From Bog-473 sp036268485 (GTDB taxonomy: Bacteria; Actinomycetota; Acidimicrobiia; Acidimicrobiales; RAAP-2): a stretch of DNA of 64,000 nt. Numbering within the stretch: position 1 is the first letter of the stretch; each line of letters opens with the position of its first letter. The position numbers and the translations under genes were made by a program. Below are positions 51,398 to 60,010 of this stretch, one piece after another. The notes under the pieces are model-generated. The model made no database searches and had not been told where the DNA came from. It saw only the letters and a list, made by a program, of their open reading frames with translations. The DNA lies in the NCBI GenBank assembly GCA_036268485.1, contig DATAUC010000056.1:1-64000 (forward strand). Reading direction: 5' to 3'.

Positions 51398-53029
51398 ATG
51401 TCGTTTTCAAGTCGGATTCTGGGGACACTGGCCAAGCTGCCGGCCGCTCAGACGCATGACGTCAGTGTCGAGCGGGACCTGGTGGCCAAGATGCCCGACG
51501 GCATCGAACTCCTGTCCGACCGGTGGTATCCGGTCAACCCGGGGGCTGGGACCATACCGACAGTGCTCCTGCGCTCGCCCTACGGTCGGCGCCAGCTGGC
51601 TTCGTTCGGTCGCCTCTTCTCCGAGCGGGGTTATCAAGTCGTCATCCAGAGCGTGCGGGGCACCTTCGGCTCAGCCGGCGTCTTCGAGCCCTTCCACAAC
51701 GAGAAGGCCGACGGGTCGGCCACCCTGGACTGGATCCAGGGACAGCCGTGGTTCAACGGCGAGCTCCTCACCTTCGGCCCGAGCTACCTGGGCCTGACCC
51801 AGTGGGCCGTGGCCGAGACGGCGCCGGACACCGTGAAGGGCATGTCGCTCAATGTCACGGCATCGAACGTCCGGGACTCCATCATCTACCCGGGTGGGTC
51901 CTTCGCCCTGGAGTCACTCCTGGCCTGGATCAACTCGACCAATTCCCAGGAGCTTGGTTGGGGCGCCTTGATCAAGTCGACACTCAAGGCGGCCAAGGTC
52001 GTAGGTGCGTCGGCGTTGACGCTGCCCCTGGAGGGGAGCGATCAGGCTGCCATCGGGAGCCGGCATGACTTCTTCCAGAACTGCGTGGGCCACGAGGCGC
52101 CCGGGGATACCTGGTGGGACGGCCTCAACTACGGGAAGGATCTGAGCGCCATCCCTCCGACCACTCTTGTCGGCGGCTGGTACGACCTCTTTTTGCACTC
52201 CCAGGTGGCCGACTACGAGGCGCTGGTGGCCGCCGGCCGAACGAGTCGGCTGACCATCGGGCCCTGGCATCACGGCAGCCCCGGGGGCACGGGTGAAGCC
52301 CTGCGGGACGCCCTCGAATTCTTTGACCAGCAGGTCAAGGGTGGGCCGGCCCGGCGCCAGCCCGTCCGCCTCTTCGTGATGGGCTCGGGCCACTGGGCCG
52401 AGTACCCGCAATGGCCCCCGGCGGCCGATATGCAGCAGTGGTATCTCGGTCACGGCGGCATGTTGAGCACGCAAGCCCCCGGCGACGGGCCGGCCGACCG
52501 CTATCGCTACGACCCGGCCGATCCCACACCCGGGGTCGGGGGTCCCGCACTCCTGGGCAAGAACGCCGGCCCGAAGGACCAGGCCAAGCGGGAGTCCCGC
52601 TCCGACGTGCTGACCTACACCAGCTCGGTTCTCCCACGCGATCTGACCGTGGTCGGGCCGCTGACGGCGACCCTGCACCTGCGCACCTCGCTCGAGCACG
52701 CCGATTTCCACGTGCGCCTGTGTGACGTGTCGGCCAAGGGCAAGTCCACCAACATCAGCGACGGCATCGTGCGCATCACGCCCGGGCAGGTCACGAAGGA
52801 CGTCGACGGCGTCTTCACGCTTGATATCTCGATGTGGCCAACGGCCAATACGTTCAGGGCGGGCCACCGGGTCCGCTTGCAGGTCTCGAGCGGGGCCCAT
52901 CCGCTGTTCGCCCGCAATCTGGGCTTAGGAGAGCGGCTGGGCAGCGGGAAGGCCATGCAAGCGGCCGACCAGGAGGTCTGGCATGACCCGGCCCATCCGT
53001 CGAGCCTGTTGCTCCCGGTGGTGCAGTAA
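51398..53029 (+). CDS. CocE/NonD-family hydrolase (peptidase S15-like)
   Basis: A 543-residue serine hydrolase like cocaine esterase and X-Pro dipeptidyl peptidases. The N-terminal alpha/beta-hydrolase domain has SPYGRRQLASFGRLF, the nucleophile in FGPSYLGLTQWAVAE (Ser about 129), the acid in VGGWYDLFLHSQ (about 260) and the His in GPWHHGSPGG (about 289). A C-terminal jelly-roll domain (about 400-540) ends 'ADQEVWHDPAHPSSLLLPVV', typical of the family. GGGGGTC precedes the ATG. No signal peptide is evident, so it is probably cytosolic. It may hydrolyse acyl or amide esters; the substrate is unknown. Confidence 0.9.
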   Translation: MSFSSRILGTLAKLPAAQTHDVSVERDLVAKMPDGIELLSDRWYPVNPGAGTIPTVLLRSPYGRRQLASFGRLFSERGYQVVIQSVRGTFGSAGVFEPFHNEKADGSATLDWIQGQPWFNGELLTFGPSYLGLTQWAVAETAPDTVKGMSLNVTASNVRDSIIYPGGSFALESLLAWINSTNSQELGWGALIKSTLKAAKVVGASALTLPLEGSDQAAIGSRHDFFQNCVGHEAPGDTWWDGLNYGKDLSAIPPTTLVGGWYDLFLHSQVADYEALVAAGRTSRLTIGPWHHGSPGGTGEALRDALEFFDQQVKGGPARRQPVRLFVMGSGHWAEYPQWPPAADMQQWYLGHGGMLSTQAPGDGPADRYRYDPADPTPGVGGPALLGKNAGPKDQAKRESRSDVLTYTSSVLPRDLTVVGPLTATLHLRTSLEHADFHVRLCDVSAKGKSTNISDGIVRITPGQVTKDVDGVFTLDISMWPTANTFRAGHRVRLQVSSGAHPLFARNLGLGERLGSGKAMQAADQEVWHDPAHPSSLLLPVVQ

Positions 53030-53039
53030 CCTCCCGCGC

Positions 53040-53570
53040 ATGACGCAGCCGACCTTTGTGCCGATCACCGAGGCGGACCAGGTCCGCCCGGCCCGCCACC
53101 TGCACGTACCGGGCGCCTGGACGACCGACCGGCCGGCCGAACTGAACGTACCGTCAGCCCTCCGCGGTCCCAGCGTGGGTACTCCCGGACCCGACGCCGG
53201 CTTCGCCATGCGGTTGGCCCGGCGTTTCGAGCACGACCTCAAGCTGACCGAGGGGGAGACCGAGCACGACGTCCTGTTGGGCTGCGCCCTCATCGCCGCC
53301 CGCCGGGCCGCCCTCTACGGCCGGGCTCCCAGCATCTACGACCTGCAGGTGGCCCTGGCCGTCTGGGGTTTCCTGGTCGACGCCCCGGCCGACGTCACGG
53401 CGGTCCGCCGCCAGGCCTTCGCCTCCGTCTCCCACGACTACGTGTCGCAGCGGGCCCTGGTCGACGCCCTGCCGGAATCCACCCTCCGCCTTACGCCCGC
53501 CGACGCGCAGGCACAGTTCGCTCGCGGCGATGGCCTGGCCCTGGTCACCATGCCGGTCGCTGCGGCCTGA
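53040..53570 (+). CDS. Protein of unknown function, 176 residues
   Basis: No family is recognised. The protein is mostly alpha-helical, with a Pro-rich N-terminal third, a central helical core (ARRFEHDLKLTEGETEHDVLLG) and LYGRAPSIYDLQVALAVWGFLVDAP (read in parts). TAACCT lies 7 nt before the ATG, which sets the start at MTQPTF and supports a leaderless transcript. It lies between two hydrolases, 10 bp after the first. It could be an accessory or partner protein; nothing in the sequence says which. Confidence 0.65.
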   Translation: MTQPTFVPITEADQVRPARHLHVPGAWTTDRPAELNVPSALRGPSVGTPGPDAGFAMRLARRFEHDLKLTEGETEHDVLLGCALIAARRAALYGRAPSIYDLQVALAVWGFLVDAPADVTAVRRQAFASVSHDYVSQRALVDALPESTLRLTPADAQAQFARGDGLALVTMPVAAA

Positions 53571-53594
53571 TCAACGCTCTCAGTTAAAGAGCAC

Positions 53595-54446
53595 GTGATC
53601 GACCGGCTGGAAATTGACGCCAACGATCTGACCTTCACGGCGCGAGCGTCCGGACCCGAGGAGGGACGACGCGTCCTGCTCCTGCACGGCTTCCCTCAGA
53701 CGTCATGGGCCTGGCGGGCCCAGCTGACTGCACTCGGTGAGGCCGGCTACCGGGCCGTCGCTCCCGATCTCCGTGGCTACTCCATCGGGGCCCGCCCGCC
53801 CGAAGTGACGGACTACGGCCTTGAGCACCTGGTGGACGACGTCATGGCCCTGGCCGACACCATGGAAATGACGGTCTTCGATCTGATCGGCCACGACTGG
53901 GGCGGGCTGCTGGCCTGGGTGGTGGCTTCCCGCTTTCCGGACCGGGTGCGCTCGTTGTGCGCCATTTCCACCCCGCATCCGCACGCCCTGCGTCACGCCC
54001 TGACCGGGGCGGATCCCCAACAGGCGCTCCGCTCGGCCTCCTTGAGCATCATTGAGCAGCCTGACCTGGTCGAACACCTCCTGCTGGGTGAAGAGGGCTG
54101 GGGCTCGGGCCTCGGAGAACTGTTCCTCGATAGTGGTCTCGACGCCTCCCAGACCCAGGAATACCTGGCCGTCCTCTCCCGTCCCGGGGCCATGACGGCG
54201 GCGCTTAACTGGTTCCGAGCCATGGGCGATGACGATCTGGCCGACCTGCCCACCGTGGTCGTGCCCACGCTCTACGTCTGGTCGAGCGGCGACGCCGTGC
54301 TGGGGCGGGTGGCCGCCGAGGCCACGGCCGACTACGTGGGGGGGCTCTACGAATTCGCCGAACTCGAAGGGGTCAGCCACTGGATCCCCGAACTGGCTCC
54401 CGACGAACTCAACCACCTGCTCCTGCGCCACCTCTGGGCTACCTGA
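53595..54446 (+). CDS. Alpha/beta hydrolase, epoxide hydrolase/haloalkane dehalogenase-like
   Basis: A 283-residue hydrolase with an aspartate nucleophile: LIGHDWGGLLAWVVASR (Asp about 98). The oxyanion motif is LLHGFPQTSWAWRAQ (about 28-42), a cap region lies between 135 and 210, the second acid is near WSSGDAVLG (about 232) and the His is in EGVSHWIPE (about 262). The HDWGG motif separates it from ordinary esterases and points to epoxide or haloalkane chemistry. It begins at GTG, preceded by a short AT-rich segment. Confidence 0.86.
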   Translation: MIDRLEIDANDLTFTARASGPEEGRRVLLLHGFPQTSWAWRAQLTALGEAGYRAVAPDLRGYSIGARPPEVTDYGLEHLVDDVMALADTMEMTVFDLIGHDWGGLLAWVVASRFPDRVRSLCAISTPHPHALRHALTGADPQQALRSASLSIIEQPDLVEHLLLGEEGWGSGLGELFLDSGLDASQTQEYLAVLSRPGAMTAALNWFRAMGDDDLADLPTVVVPTLYVWSSGDAVLGRVAAEATADYVGGLYEFAELEGVSHWIPELAPDELNHLLLRHLWAT

Positions 54447-54489
54447 GGCGTCTGGCAGGGGCGGGTTGGCACTCTGCGAGAATGCTCAG

Positions 54490-55638
54490 GTGGAACCTTC
54501 ATCCTTTGCCCTGACCGACGAGCAGCGCCAGTTCCAACAGACGATGCGGTCCTTTAGCGAGGAGCGCATTGCTCCGCAAGCCGCCGAGATCGATCGGTCG
54601 GCCGAGTTCCCTTGGAAGTCCTTCGAGGCCTGCTGCGAATTGGAGCTGCCCTCGTTGGGAATCCCCGTGGCCTACGGAGGCGCCGGGGCCGACATGGTGA
54701 CCCAGGCCATCATGGCCGAGGAGCTGGCCCGGGTTTGTGCTTCGACGTCTCTGACCATGCTCATCTCCAAGCTGGGCATGCTCCCGGTCATGAACTGGGC
54801 CAGCGAGGAGATCAAGCAGCAGTACCTCCCCCGGGTGGCCGCTGGCGAGTTGCAGGCCAGCTACTGCCTCTCTGAGGCCGACGCCGGGAGTGACGTGGCG
54901 GCCATGCGCACCCGAGCCGTGCGCGACGGAGATGAGTACGTCATAACCGGTTCCAAGTACTGGATCACCAATGCCGGGATTTCGGATGTCTACATCGTCT
55001 TCGCCAAGACCGATCCCGAAGCTGGTGGGCGCGGCATTTCTTGTTTCCTGGTGGAGAAGGAGTGGGGCATCACAATTGCCAAGCACGAAGACAAGCTGGG
55101 CCTGCGGGGCAGCCCCACCGGTGAGGTAGTCCTCGACGGTGTCCGGGTCCCGGCTTCTCATCGCATCGGCGAGGAGGGGCAGGGCTTCACCATCGCCATG
55201 CACACCCTCGACCGCAGCCGGCCCACCATCGGGGCCCAGGCCGTCGGCATTGCCCAGGGCGCCATCGACTTCTCAGGGCAGTACATGAAGCAGCGCCATG
55301 CCTTCGGCGGTCCCATCGCCGACCTGCAAGGCCTGCGCTTCCTGCTGGCCGACATGGCCATGCGCAATGAGGCGGCCCGGGCCTTGGTCTACCGGGCCTG
55401 CGCCATGGTCGACCACGATCCGGCCGGCGAGCTGACCCTCTTCGGTGCCATGGCCAAGGCCTTCGCATCCGACGTGTCCATGCAGGTGACCATCGACGCC
55501 GTCCAGATCCTCGGTGGCTACGGCTACACCAAGGACTTCCCGGTGGAGCGCTTCCTGCGCGACGCCAAGGTGACCCAGATTTACGAGGGAACCAACCAGG
55601 TCCAGCGGGTGGTCATCGCCCGGGAGCTCTTGCGCTAG
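54490..55638 (+). CDS. Acyl-CoA dehydrogenase
   Basis: A FAD enzyme of 382 residues that introduces the trans-2 double bond into acyl-CoA, passing electrons to ETF. It has the N-terminal helical domain, YCLSEADAGSDVAAMRTRA (FAD/substrate, about 125-143), a beta domain and QILGGYGYTKDFPVERFLRDAKV (read in parts). The catalytic glutamate is in IYEGTNQVQRVVIARELLR near the end. The length is standard for short/medium-chain types. GAGAAT lies 6 nt before the GTG start. A much longer ORF upstream in frame overlaps the hydrolase gene and is not used. The substrate range is unknown. Confidence 0.92.
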   Translation: MEPSSFALTDEQRQFQQTMRSFSEERIAPQAAEIDRSAEFPWKSFEACCELELPSLGIPVAYGGAGADMVTQAIMAEELARVCASTSLTMLISKLGMLPVMNWASEEIKQQYLPRVAAGELQASYCLSEADAGSDVAAMRTRAVRDGDEYVITGSKYWITNAGISDVYIVFAKTDPEAGGRGISCFLVEKEWGITIAKHEDKLGLRGSPTGEVVLDGVRVPASHRIGEEGQGFTIAMHTLDRSRPTIGAQAVGIAQGAIDFSGQYMKQRHAFGGPIADLQGLRFLLADMAMRNEAARALVYRACAMVDHDPAGELTLFGAMAKAFASDVSMQVTIDAVQILGGYGYTKDFPVERFLRDAKVTQIYEGTNQVQRVVIARELLR

Positions 55639-55643
55639 GACAT

Positions 55644-55687
55644 GAAAAAACCCGCCAGCCGGGTGACGAATCACCCCACTGGCGGGT
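55644..55687 (-). terminator. Intrinsic terminator of the giant secreted protein gene
   Basis: Read on the minus strand, a long stem (ACCCGCCAG/CTGGCGGGT outside, GGGTGA/TCACCC inside, short internal asymmetry, 4-base loop) ends in six Ts. It lies 19 bp after the stop of the minus-strand gene. On the plus strand it follows the acyl-CoA dehydrogenase but lacks a clear T-run, so it may act only weakly in that direction. Confidence 0.88.
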
Positions 55688-55705
55688 CTCTTCACACTGA
55701 TGGCG

Positions 55706-56463
55706 TTACGACACGAACACCGCACCCACGATGTCGTTGACGTGGACGCCGATGCCCGGCAGCGATCCCTCGAAGACGGAATCCCCGAAGTTGAAGATGC
55801 CGCCGTCGGATCCGACCAATTGGTAGCCCCGACCGGTCGATGTGCGAATCAACGACACGATGTTGGACACCGCCACACCCTGGCCCGGCAGTGAGCCGAA
55901 GGCCCCGGCGTCGCCGAAGGGCGAGACCGAGCCGTTGGCACCGGCCACCCAGTAGCCCTGGGCGTCAGGCGTGCCGGTGATCGACACCGATGGGCCAACC
56001 GCTACCGAACCGAAGTTGCTGGCCGTACCCAAGGCGTACACCTGGCCGCCAGACCCGAGCAGCCAGTAGCCCAGGCCGTTGGCCGTGCTGGCGATACCCA
56101 CGATGTTGTTTACCTTTATTCCGAGTCCCGGTAGGGAGTTGTGGAACGAGGCATCACCGAAGGCGAATACGCCGCCATCGCTACCGACCAAGAGGTAACC
56201 CTTGTCGTCGGCCGTCGGGACGATGCCCACGATGTTGTGGACGTTGACGCCGATGCCCGGCAGGGAACCCTCGAAGGGAGCGTCGCCGAAGGCGAAGACC
56301 CCGCCGTCGCTGCCGACCAGCAGGTAACCCCTGTCGTCATTCGTCGGCACGATGCCCACGATGTTGTGGACGTTGACGCCGATACCCGGCAGTGAGCCGT
56401 AGAAGCCGGTTCCCGGTTGCCCGAACACGAAGACTCCACCGTCACGGCCGACCAGGTCATAGC
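55706..56463 (-). repeat. Six-unit C-terminal repeat module (copy in the beta-helix protein)
   Basis: Six repeats of about 43 residues ('YLLVGSDGGVFAFGDAPFEG' type), with unit 4 short and degenerate. The order and the odd fourth unit match the module at 30047-30800, and the first unit of each contains GGVFVFGQPGTGFYGSLPG. This indicates a mobile or duplicated C-terminal domain. Confidence 0.88.
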
Positions 56464-59437
56464 CACCCGTGGGTGAAGTAGCGCCGGGGCCAGCGGGACC
56501 GGTGGCTCCGGTCGCACCGGTGGCGCCCGTTGCTCCAGTCGCGCCCGTGGGTCCGGCCGGACCGACCACCGGTGGCGGTGGCGGGGGCGGCGGAGGGGGC
56601 GGCGGAGGCGGCGGCGGCGGAGGGGGCGGCGGTGTCGGGTAGGTGAACGCATCCCCTGGCCGATTCAGCGGGCTGGTCTGCGAGCTCACGACGGCCCGCA
56701 CGTCAACCGTGCCACTGCCAGCCGGAGCGGTCACCGTGCACGAGGTCGTACTTGAGCAGGTCACTGTCACCGGGTTGGCTCCGAAGAAGAACGTCGTGCC
56801 ATTCGGAACGACAGAGAAGCCGGTTCCCGTAATGACCACCGGAATGCCGCCCGCGGCCGGCCCCGAACTCGGGGTGACGCTGGTGACCGTCGGCGTGAAG
56901 CTCGACGGGGTCGTCTGATAGGCGCCGACGTCGCACGGTACCGGCCGAGCTACCAGGCGTTGGTCGGTGGCAGGGCAGTTGGCTCCGGTGCTCTCGGCAC
57001 CGATGGCGGCACTGCCGAAGCCCAGCGCTTGGGTCTCGGTGGGGCCACCATTGTTGGCCAGCGGTTGCAGGAAGGCGTCGGCGTCGCTCTGGTCGCCCGT
57101 ACCTGCGAATGCGCACGAACTGCCCTGGTCGAGGTTGTCGCCGGCTGACCCCGGTGTGCTTCCTCCGCACTCGTTGGCATTGTTCGACGAGTTGGCGCCA
57201 GCCACGTCCCCGGTGAGGATGGTGCCGGTGAGAATCACCGTACCGCCGTCGCTGTAGAGCCCGCCGCCTTGGCCTCCGAGGCCGAGCAGACTGGCCGAGT
57301 TGTCACTGATCGTCAGGTTGGTGGCTGACAGGCCGGCTCCCGCTTCGACGTAGAAACCGCCGCCCAACCCCGCTCCCTTGTTGCCGGTGATGGTGTCGTT
57401 GCTGGCCGTAATCCCCGTCCCGCCGCTTTGATAGACGCCAGCGCCGGAGTCGTTCAATGACGTCCCGGACAGCGAGTTCCCAGAAACGGTGCTCGTGGTC
57501 ATGGCGATGGGTTCGGTTGAGAAGATGCCACCGCCCTCATCGCCGGCAGAGTTCCCCGAGATGGTGTCACTCCCCAGGGTCGTGTTGGCCCCAGTGTCGG
57601 TCCAGATGCCTCCGCCAACGCCGGTGCTGTTGCTGGTCGGCTGAATGTGGTTGTTGGAGATGTCCGAGTTGTAGATCTCGGTGCTCGACGATGTGTAGAT
57701 GCCGGCGCCGCCCTGTCCTGTCGGACCGAAGGGAATTTGGTTGGAGTCCACCGTCTCATCGATCAATGTCAAGACGCCGGTAATGGCGGATATGCCGCCT
57801 CCGACAGCGATACTCGTGCTGCTGATTCCGGCCGTGTTGGAGGATACCGATCCTCCGCTCAAGAGGGCGTCGGTCTGGATGAAGTTCACGCCACCGCCGG
57901 TTGCCTGTGAAACCCCGTCGGCCAGGTTCCCCTCGATGGTGGAATTCAGGAAGCAGTCCGTGGCCGTCGCGATAGCCGCAGGAGGATTGGGCGTGGCCGA
58001 GGTTGAGCAGGTCGGACCAGTTTCCGGTCCCTGGATTTCGACGCCTCCACCACTTTGGGCCGTGTTGTCACTGATGTCGGAGTTCCCGCTCACGACGACG
58101 GCATCCAGGTTGGAGTAGAGGCCACCACCGAAGGCAGCCGTGTTGCGGTCGATCGACACACCACTGATCTTGTTCACGGATCCTGCGACCGACTCGTTGA
58201 GGAAGATGCCGCCACCCAGGGCGTCGGTTTTGTTAGTTGAGACACTGCCGCCGGTGACAGTGAGGCCGGCGCCAAAGTTTGCGATGCCACCTCCACCCGC
58301 GCCGGAACCCGTGACGAACGACGTATTGCCGGTGATCGTCTCGTCGTTAAGAGCGATCCCACCGGCCGTATAGGCGTTGTCGAGGCCACCTCCGCTTTTC
58401 CCCGCCTGGTTGCCGGTGATCGAACCATTGGAGGCGGTGAGCGGTCCGTTGTTATAGATGCCGGCACCGTTGGTCACCCCGGTGATGTTGTTCTCAACGG
58501 CGAGGCCGATCAGCGTGGCGGTGCCGTTGTTGTCAATGCCACCACCGGTGCCGGACACGGTGTTGTTCTCCACCGTGCCGCCGCTGAGAGAGCTTGTCCC
58601 CAGGTTCAATGTGCCGCCGGTTGCGTTTTCAATGCCACCGCCGTTGCCGGCCGACGTGTTGGCGTTGACCGTGATGCCGGTACCGTTGAAAGTACCGAGA
58701 TTGTCGATACCGCCGCCGCTGCCCCCCGATTCCGAGTTCTGCGAAACGGTCAGATCAGACGAATTGAACGTTGCGTTGGCGTCGTTGTAGATACCACCAC
58801 CGCCGGTCGATGAACTGGAGTTGTGGTTCACCGACGTGTTGTCGGCCGTGAGGATGGCGCCGGACTGGTTCCAGATACCGCCACCGGTGCCACTCGAGGC
58901 GGCGTTCTTAATGGAGACATTGTCGAGCGTGAGCCCGACCGTGTTCCCGTTGGTCAACGCCGTTCCGGCAGAGTTGTCGAGCGTGAGCCCGTTGATGGTG
59001 ACGAGGGCCTGATCGCCGCCTGAGTCCACCACGAGGTCAGCCACGGATGACTGCCCGTCAATGGTGATGCCGCTGCCATTGATGGTCAGAGGATCGCCGG
59101 GGAACGAGTTGGGCGCCACGATGTGGATCGTGCCGTTGCCACCGATTTGGATGGAACCGCTCACCGAGAAGGCAATGGTTACAACGTCACCGTCTGGTTC
59201 GTTGTCATAGGCGTCGAGTGCCTGCCTGAGCGAGCAGGGCGCCGTGCCTCCGGCACACCCGGCGCCGGTGAGGTCGGACAGCGTGTTCACGGTGATGGTC
59301 ACCGGTGTTGTCGCGCTCGCGACGAGGGCACTTCCCATCTGGAAGAACCCGGCAATGAGCGTGGTGGCGGCCAAGAGGCCACCCGCTCGGGTTGCGTGTC
59401 GGCGCAACGCCGAATGACGTGCTCTGGAGCTACTCAT
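55706..59437 (-). CDS. Giant secreted beta-helix protein with TIG, poly-Pro, collagen-like and repeat-module parts
   Basis: An exported protein of 1243 residues. A basic signal peptide (about 1-43) precedes a CSLREA-like motif (APCSLRQALDAYD). A long right-handed parallel beta-helix region (about 60-840) of 'GGGIxNxGT' repeats ends in a choice-of-anchor-Q-like segment (LQPLANNGGPTETQAL ... CDVGAYQ). An IPT/TIG domain (about 845-933), a poly-proline tract (about 934-960) and a collagen-like Gly-X-Y stretch (GATGATG, about 962-985) follow. The last 250 residues are the six-unit module also found at 28323-30803. AGGCGG precedes the ATG. It is probably a stalked surface adhesin or carbohydrate-binding protein; no enzyme active site is visible. 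Confidence 0.88.
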   Translation of the reverse strand: MSSSRARHSALRRHATRAGGLLAATTLIAGFFQMGSALVASATTPVTITVNTLSDLTGAGCAGGTAPCSLRQALDAYDNEPDGDVVTIAFSVSGSIQIGGNGTIHIVAPNSFPGDPLTINGSGITIDGQSSVADLVVDSGGDQALVTINGLTLDNSAGTALTNGNTVGLTLDNVSIKNAASSGTGGGIWNQSGAILTADNTSVNHNSSSSTGGGGIYNDANATFNSSDLTVSQNSESGGSGGGIDNLGTFNGTGITVNANTSAGNGGGIENATGGTLNLGTSSLSGGTVENNTVSGTGGGIDNNGTATLIGLAVENNITGVTNGAGIYNNGPLTASNGSITGNQAGKSGGGLDNAYTAGGIALNDETITGNTSFVTGSGAGGGGIANFGAGLTVTGGSVSTNKTDALGGGIFLNESVAGSVNKISGVSIDRNTAAFGGGLYSNLDAVVVSGNSDISDNTAQSGGGVEIQGPETGPTCSTSATPNPPAAIATATDCFLNSTIEGNLADGVSQATGGGVNFIQTDALLSGGSVSSNTAGISSTSIAVGGGISAITGVLTLIDETVDSNQIPFGPTGQGGAGIYTSSSTEIYNSDISNNHIQPTSNSTGVGGGIWTDTGANTTLGSDTISGNSAGDEGGGIFSTEPIAMTTSTVSGNSLSGTSLNDSGAGVYQSGGTGITASNDTITGNKGAGLGGGFYVEAGAGLSATNLTISDNSASLLGLGGQGGGLYSDGGTVILTGTILTGDVAGANSSNNANECGGSTPGSAGDNLDQGSSCAFAGTGDQSDADAFLQPLANNGGPTETQALGFGSAAIGAESTGANCPATDQRLVARPVPCDVGAYQTTPSSFTPTVTSVTPSSGPAAGGIPVVITGTGFSVVPNGTTFFFGANPVTVTCSSTTSCTVTAPAGSGTVDVRAVVSSQTSPLNRPGDAFTYPTPPPPPPPPPPPPPPPPPPPPPVVGPAGPTGATGATGATGATGATGPAGPGATSPTGGYDLVGRDGGVFVFGQPGTGFYGSLPGIGVNVHNIVGIVPTNDDRGYLLVGSDGGVFAFGDAPFEGSLPGIGVNVHNIVGIVPTADDKGYLLVGSDGGVFAFGDASFHNSLPGLGIKVNNIVGIASTANGLGYWLLGSGGQVYALGTASNFGSVAVGPSVSITGTPDAQGYWVAGANGSVSPFGDAGAFGSLPGQGVAVSNIVSLIRTSTGRGYQLVGSDGGIFNFGDSVFEGSLPGIGVHVNDIVGAVFVS
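56490..56640 (-). repeat. Low-complexity poly-proline and collagen-like tract
   Basis: On the coding strand, runs of CCN codons encode about 25 prolines in a row, followed by G-A-T triplets like collagen (Gly-X-Thr). The DNA is a GGC/GGN-rich repeat on the plus strand and is a likely site of length variation by slippage. As protein it would form a stiff stalk between the TIG domain and the repeat module. Confidence 0.8.
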
Positions 59438-59727
59438 ATAGCCGCCTGCTTTCTCGACGAGCCGCGACTTTCGCGACTGAGGGTATTGCCGTTATTGAGG
59501 GATAGGAGGGAGTTGCGCTGCCGTGTGGCCGCGCGGAGAAGTGGGCCGTGACAAATGCTTCACGAACTCCCCACCAGTCGTGCATTCGGGTTGGGACATT
59601 AGCGAGGGAAACCGCTGTTGGCTAGCGTTTTCACACGGCGGTGTAACCAACCTGTGAACTCCAAGCGAGCCAAACGAACGTTCACAGCCTGTCACCAGGC
59701 CAAATACAGAAGTCCTGGTGGGGTAGG

Positions 59728-59741
59728 TAGAACAGGTTCTA
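59728..59741. promoter_or_regulatory. KstR-type operator, distal copy
   Basis: TAGAACAGGTTCTA is a perfect 6-2-6 palindrome that fits the KstR consensus TnnAACnnGTTnnA known from mycobacterial and rhodococcal sterol genes. It is 291 bp upstream of the beta-helix gene and 269 bp upstream of the thiolase gene. Confidence 0.65.
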
Positions 59742-59932
59742 TGGCGGCTGACTGAAGGCCTGAGTGCCAAAAATTGGGGGCATGGCCGGGCGCGCGGGAT
59801 GAGGGTTCCCTCACATCGCCGTTGGAGCATCACGTTCGGCACAATAAAGTCACCGGCGATTGGTGTCCTGAGTAGTCGCTACTTAATGCTGGTACGTAGG
59901 CTCGGCTGCATCTTCGGGCTCGATGGTAAAGT

Positions 59933-59946
59933 TAGAACAGGTTCTA
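59933..59946. promoter_or_regulatory. KstR-type operator at the thiolase promoter
   Basis: The same TAGAACAGGTTCTA palindrome, also followed by T. It overlaps the start of a likely -10 box (TATCTT, 59945-59950) and ends 64 bp before the thiolase ATG, so binding would block transcription. Confidence 0.75.
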
Positions 59947-60010
59947 TCTTCTGCCCAGTGGGGGCAACCGGCGATTCGCCGGGACATGCAGCAGTAGGAG
60001 GAATGTCCAC

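Larger units (their letters stand above)
59438..60010. other. 573-bp intergenic region between divergent genes
   Basis: No convincing gene is present; two ORFs of about 110 codons lack coding character. It holds two identical KstR-type boxes (listed separately), an inverted repeat CTGTGAAC...GTTCACAG (59652-59659 and 59680-59687) and a small GCCTG/CAGGC hairpin (59687-59700). The side near the beta-helix gene has no clear promoter; the side near the thiolase has TATCTT at 59945-59950. Confidence 0.6.

Noticed and set aside
56574..56640. GGC/GGN-rich tract as a possible assembly error or CRISPR-like repeat
   Set aside because: It keeps the reading frame of a poly-proline stalk between two recognisable domains, and has no spacer structure.
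59492..59842. 116-codon minus-strand ORF upstream of the beta-helix gene
   Set aside because: Covers inverted repeats and a KstR-type box, lacks a ribosome-binding site and has no coding character.
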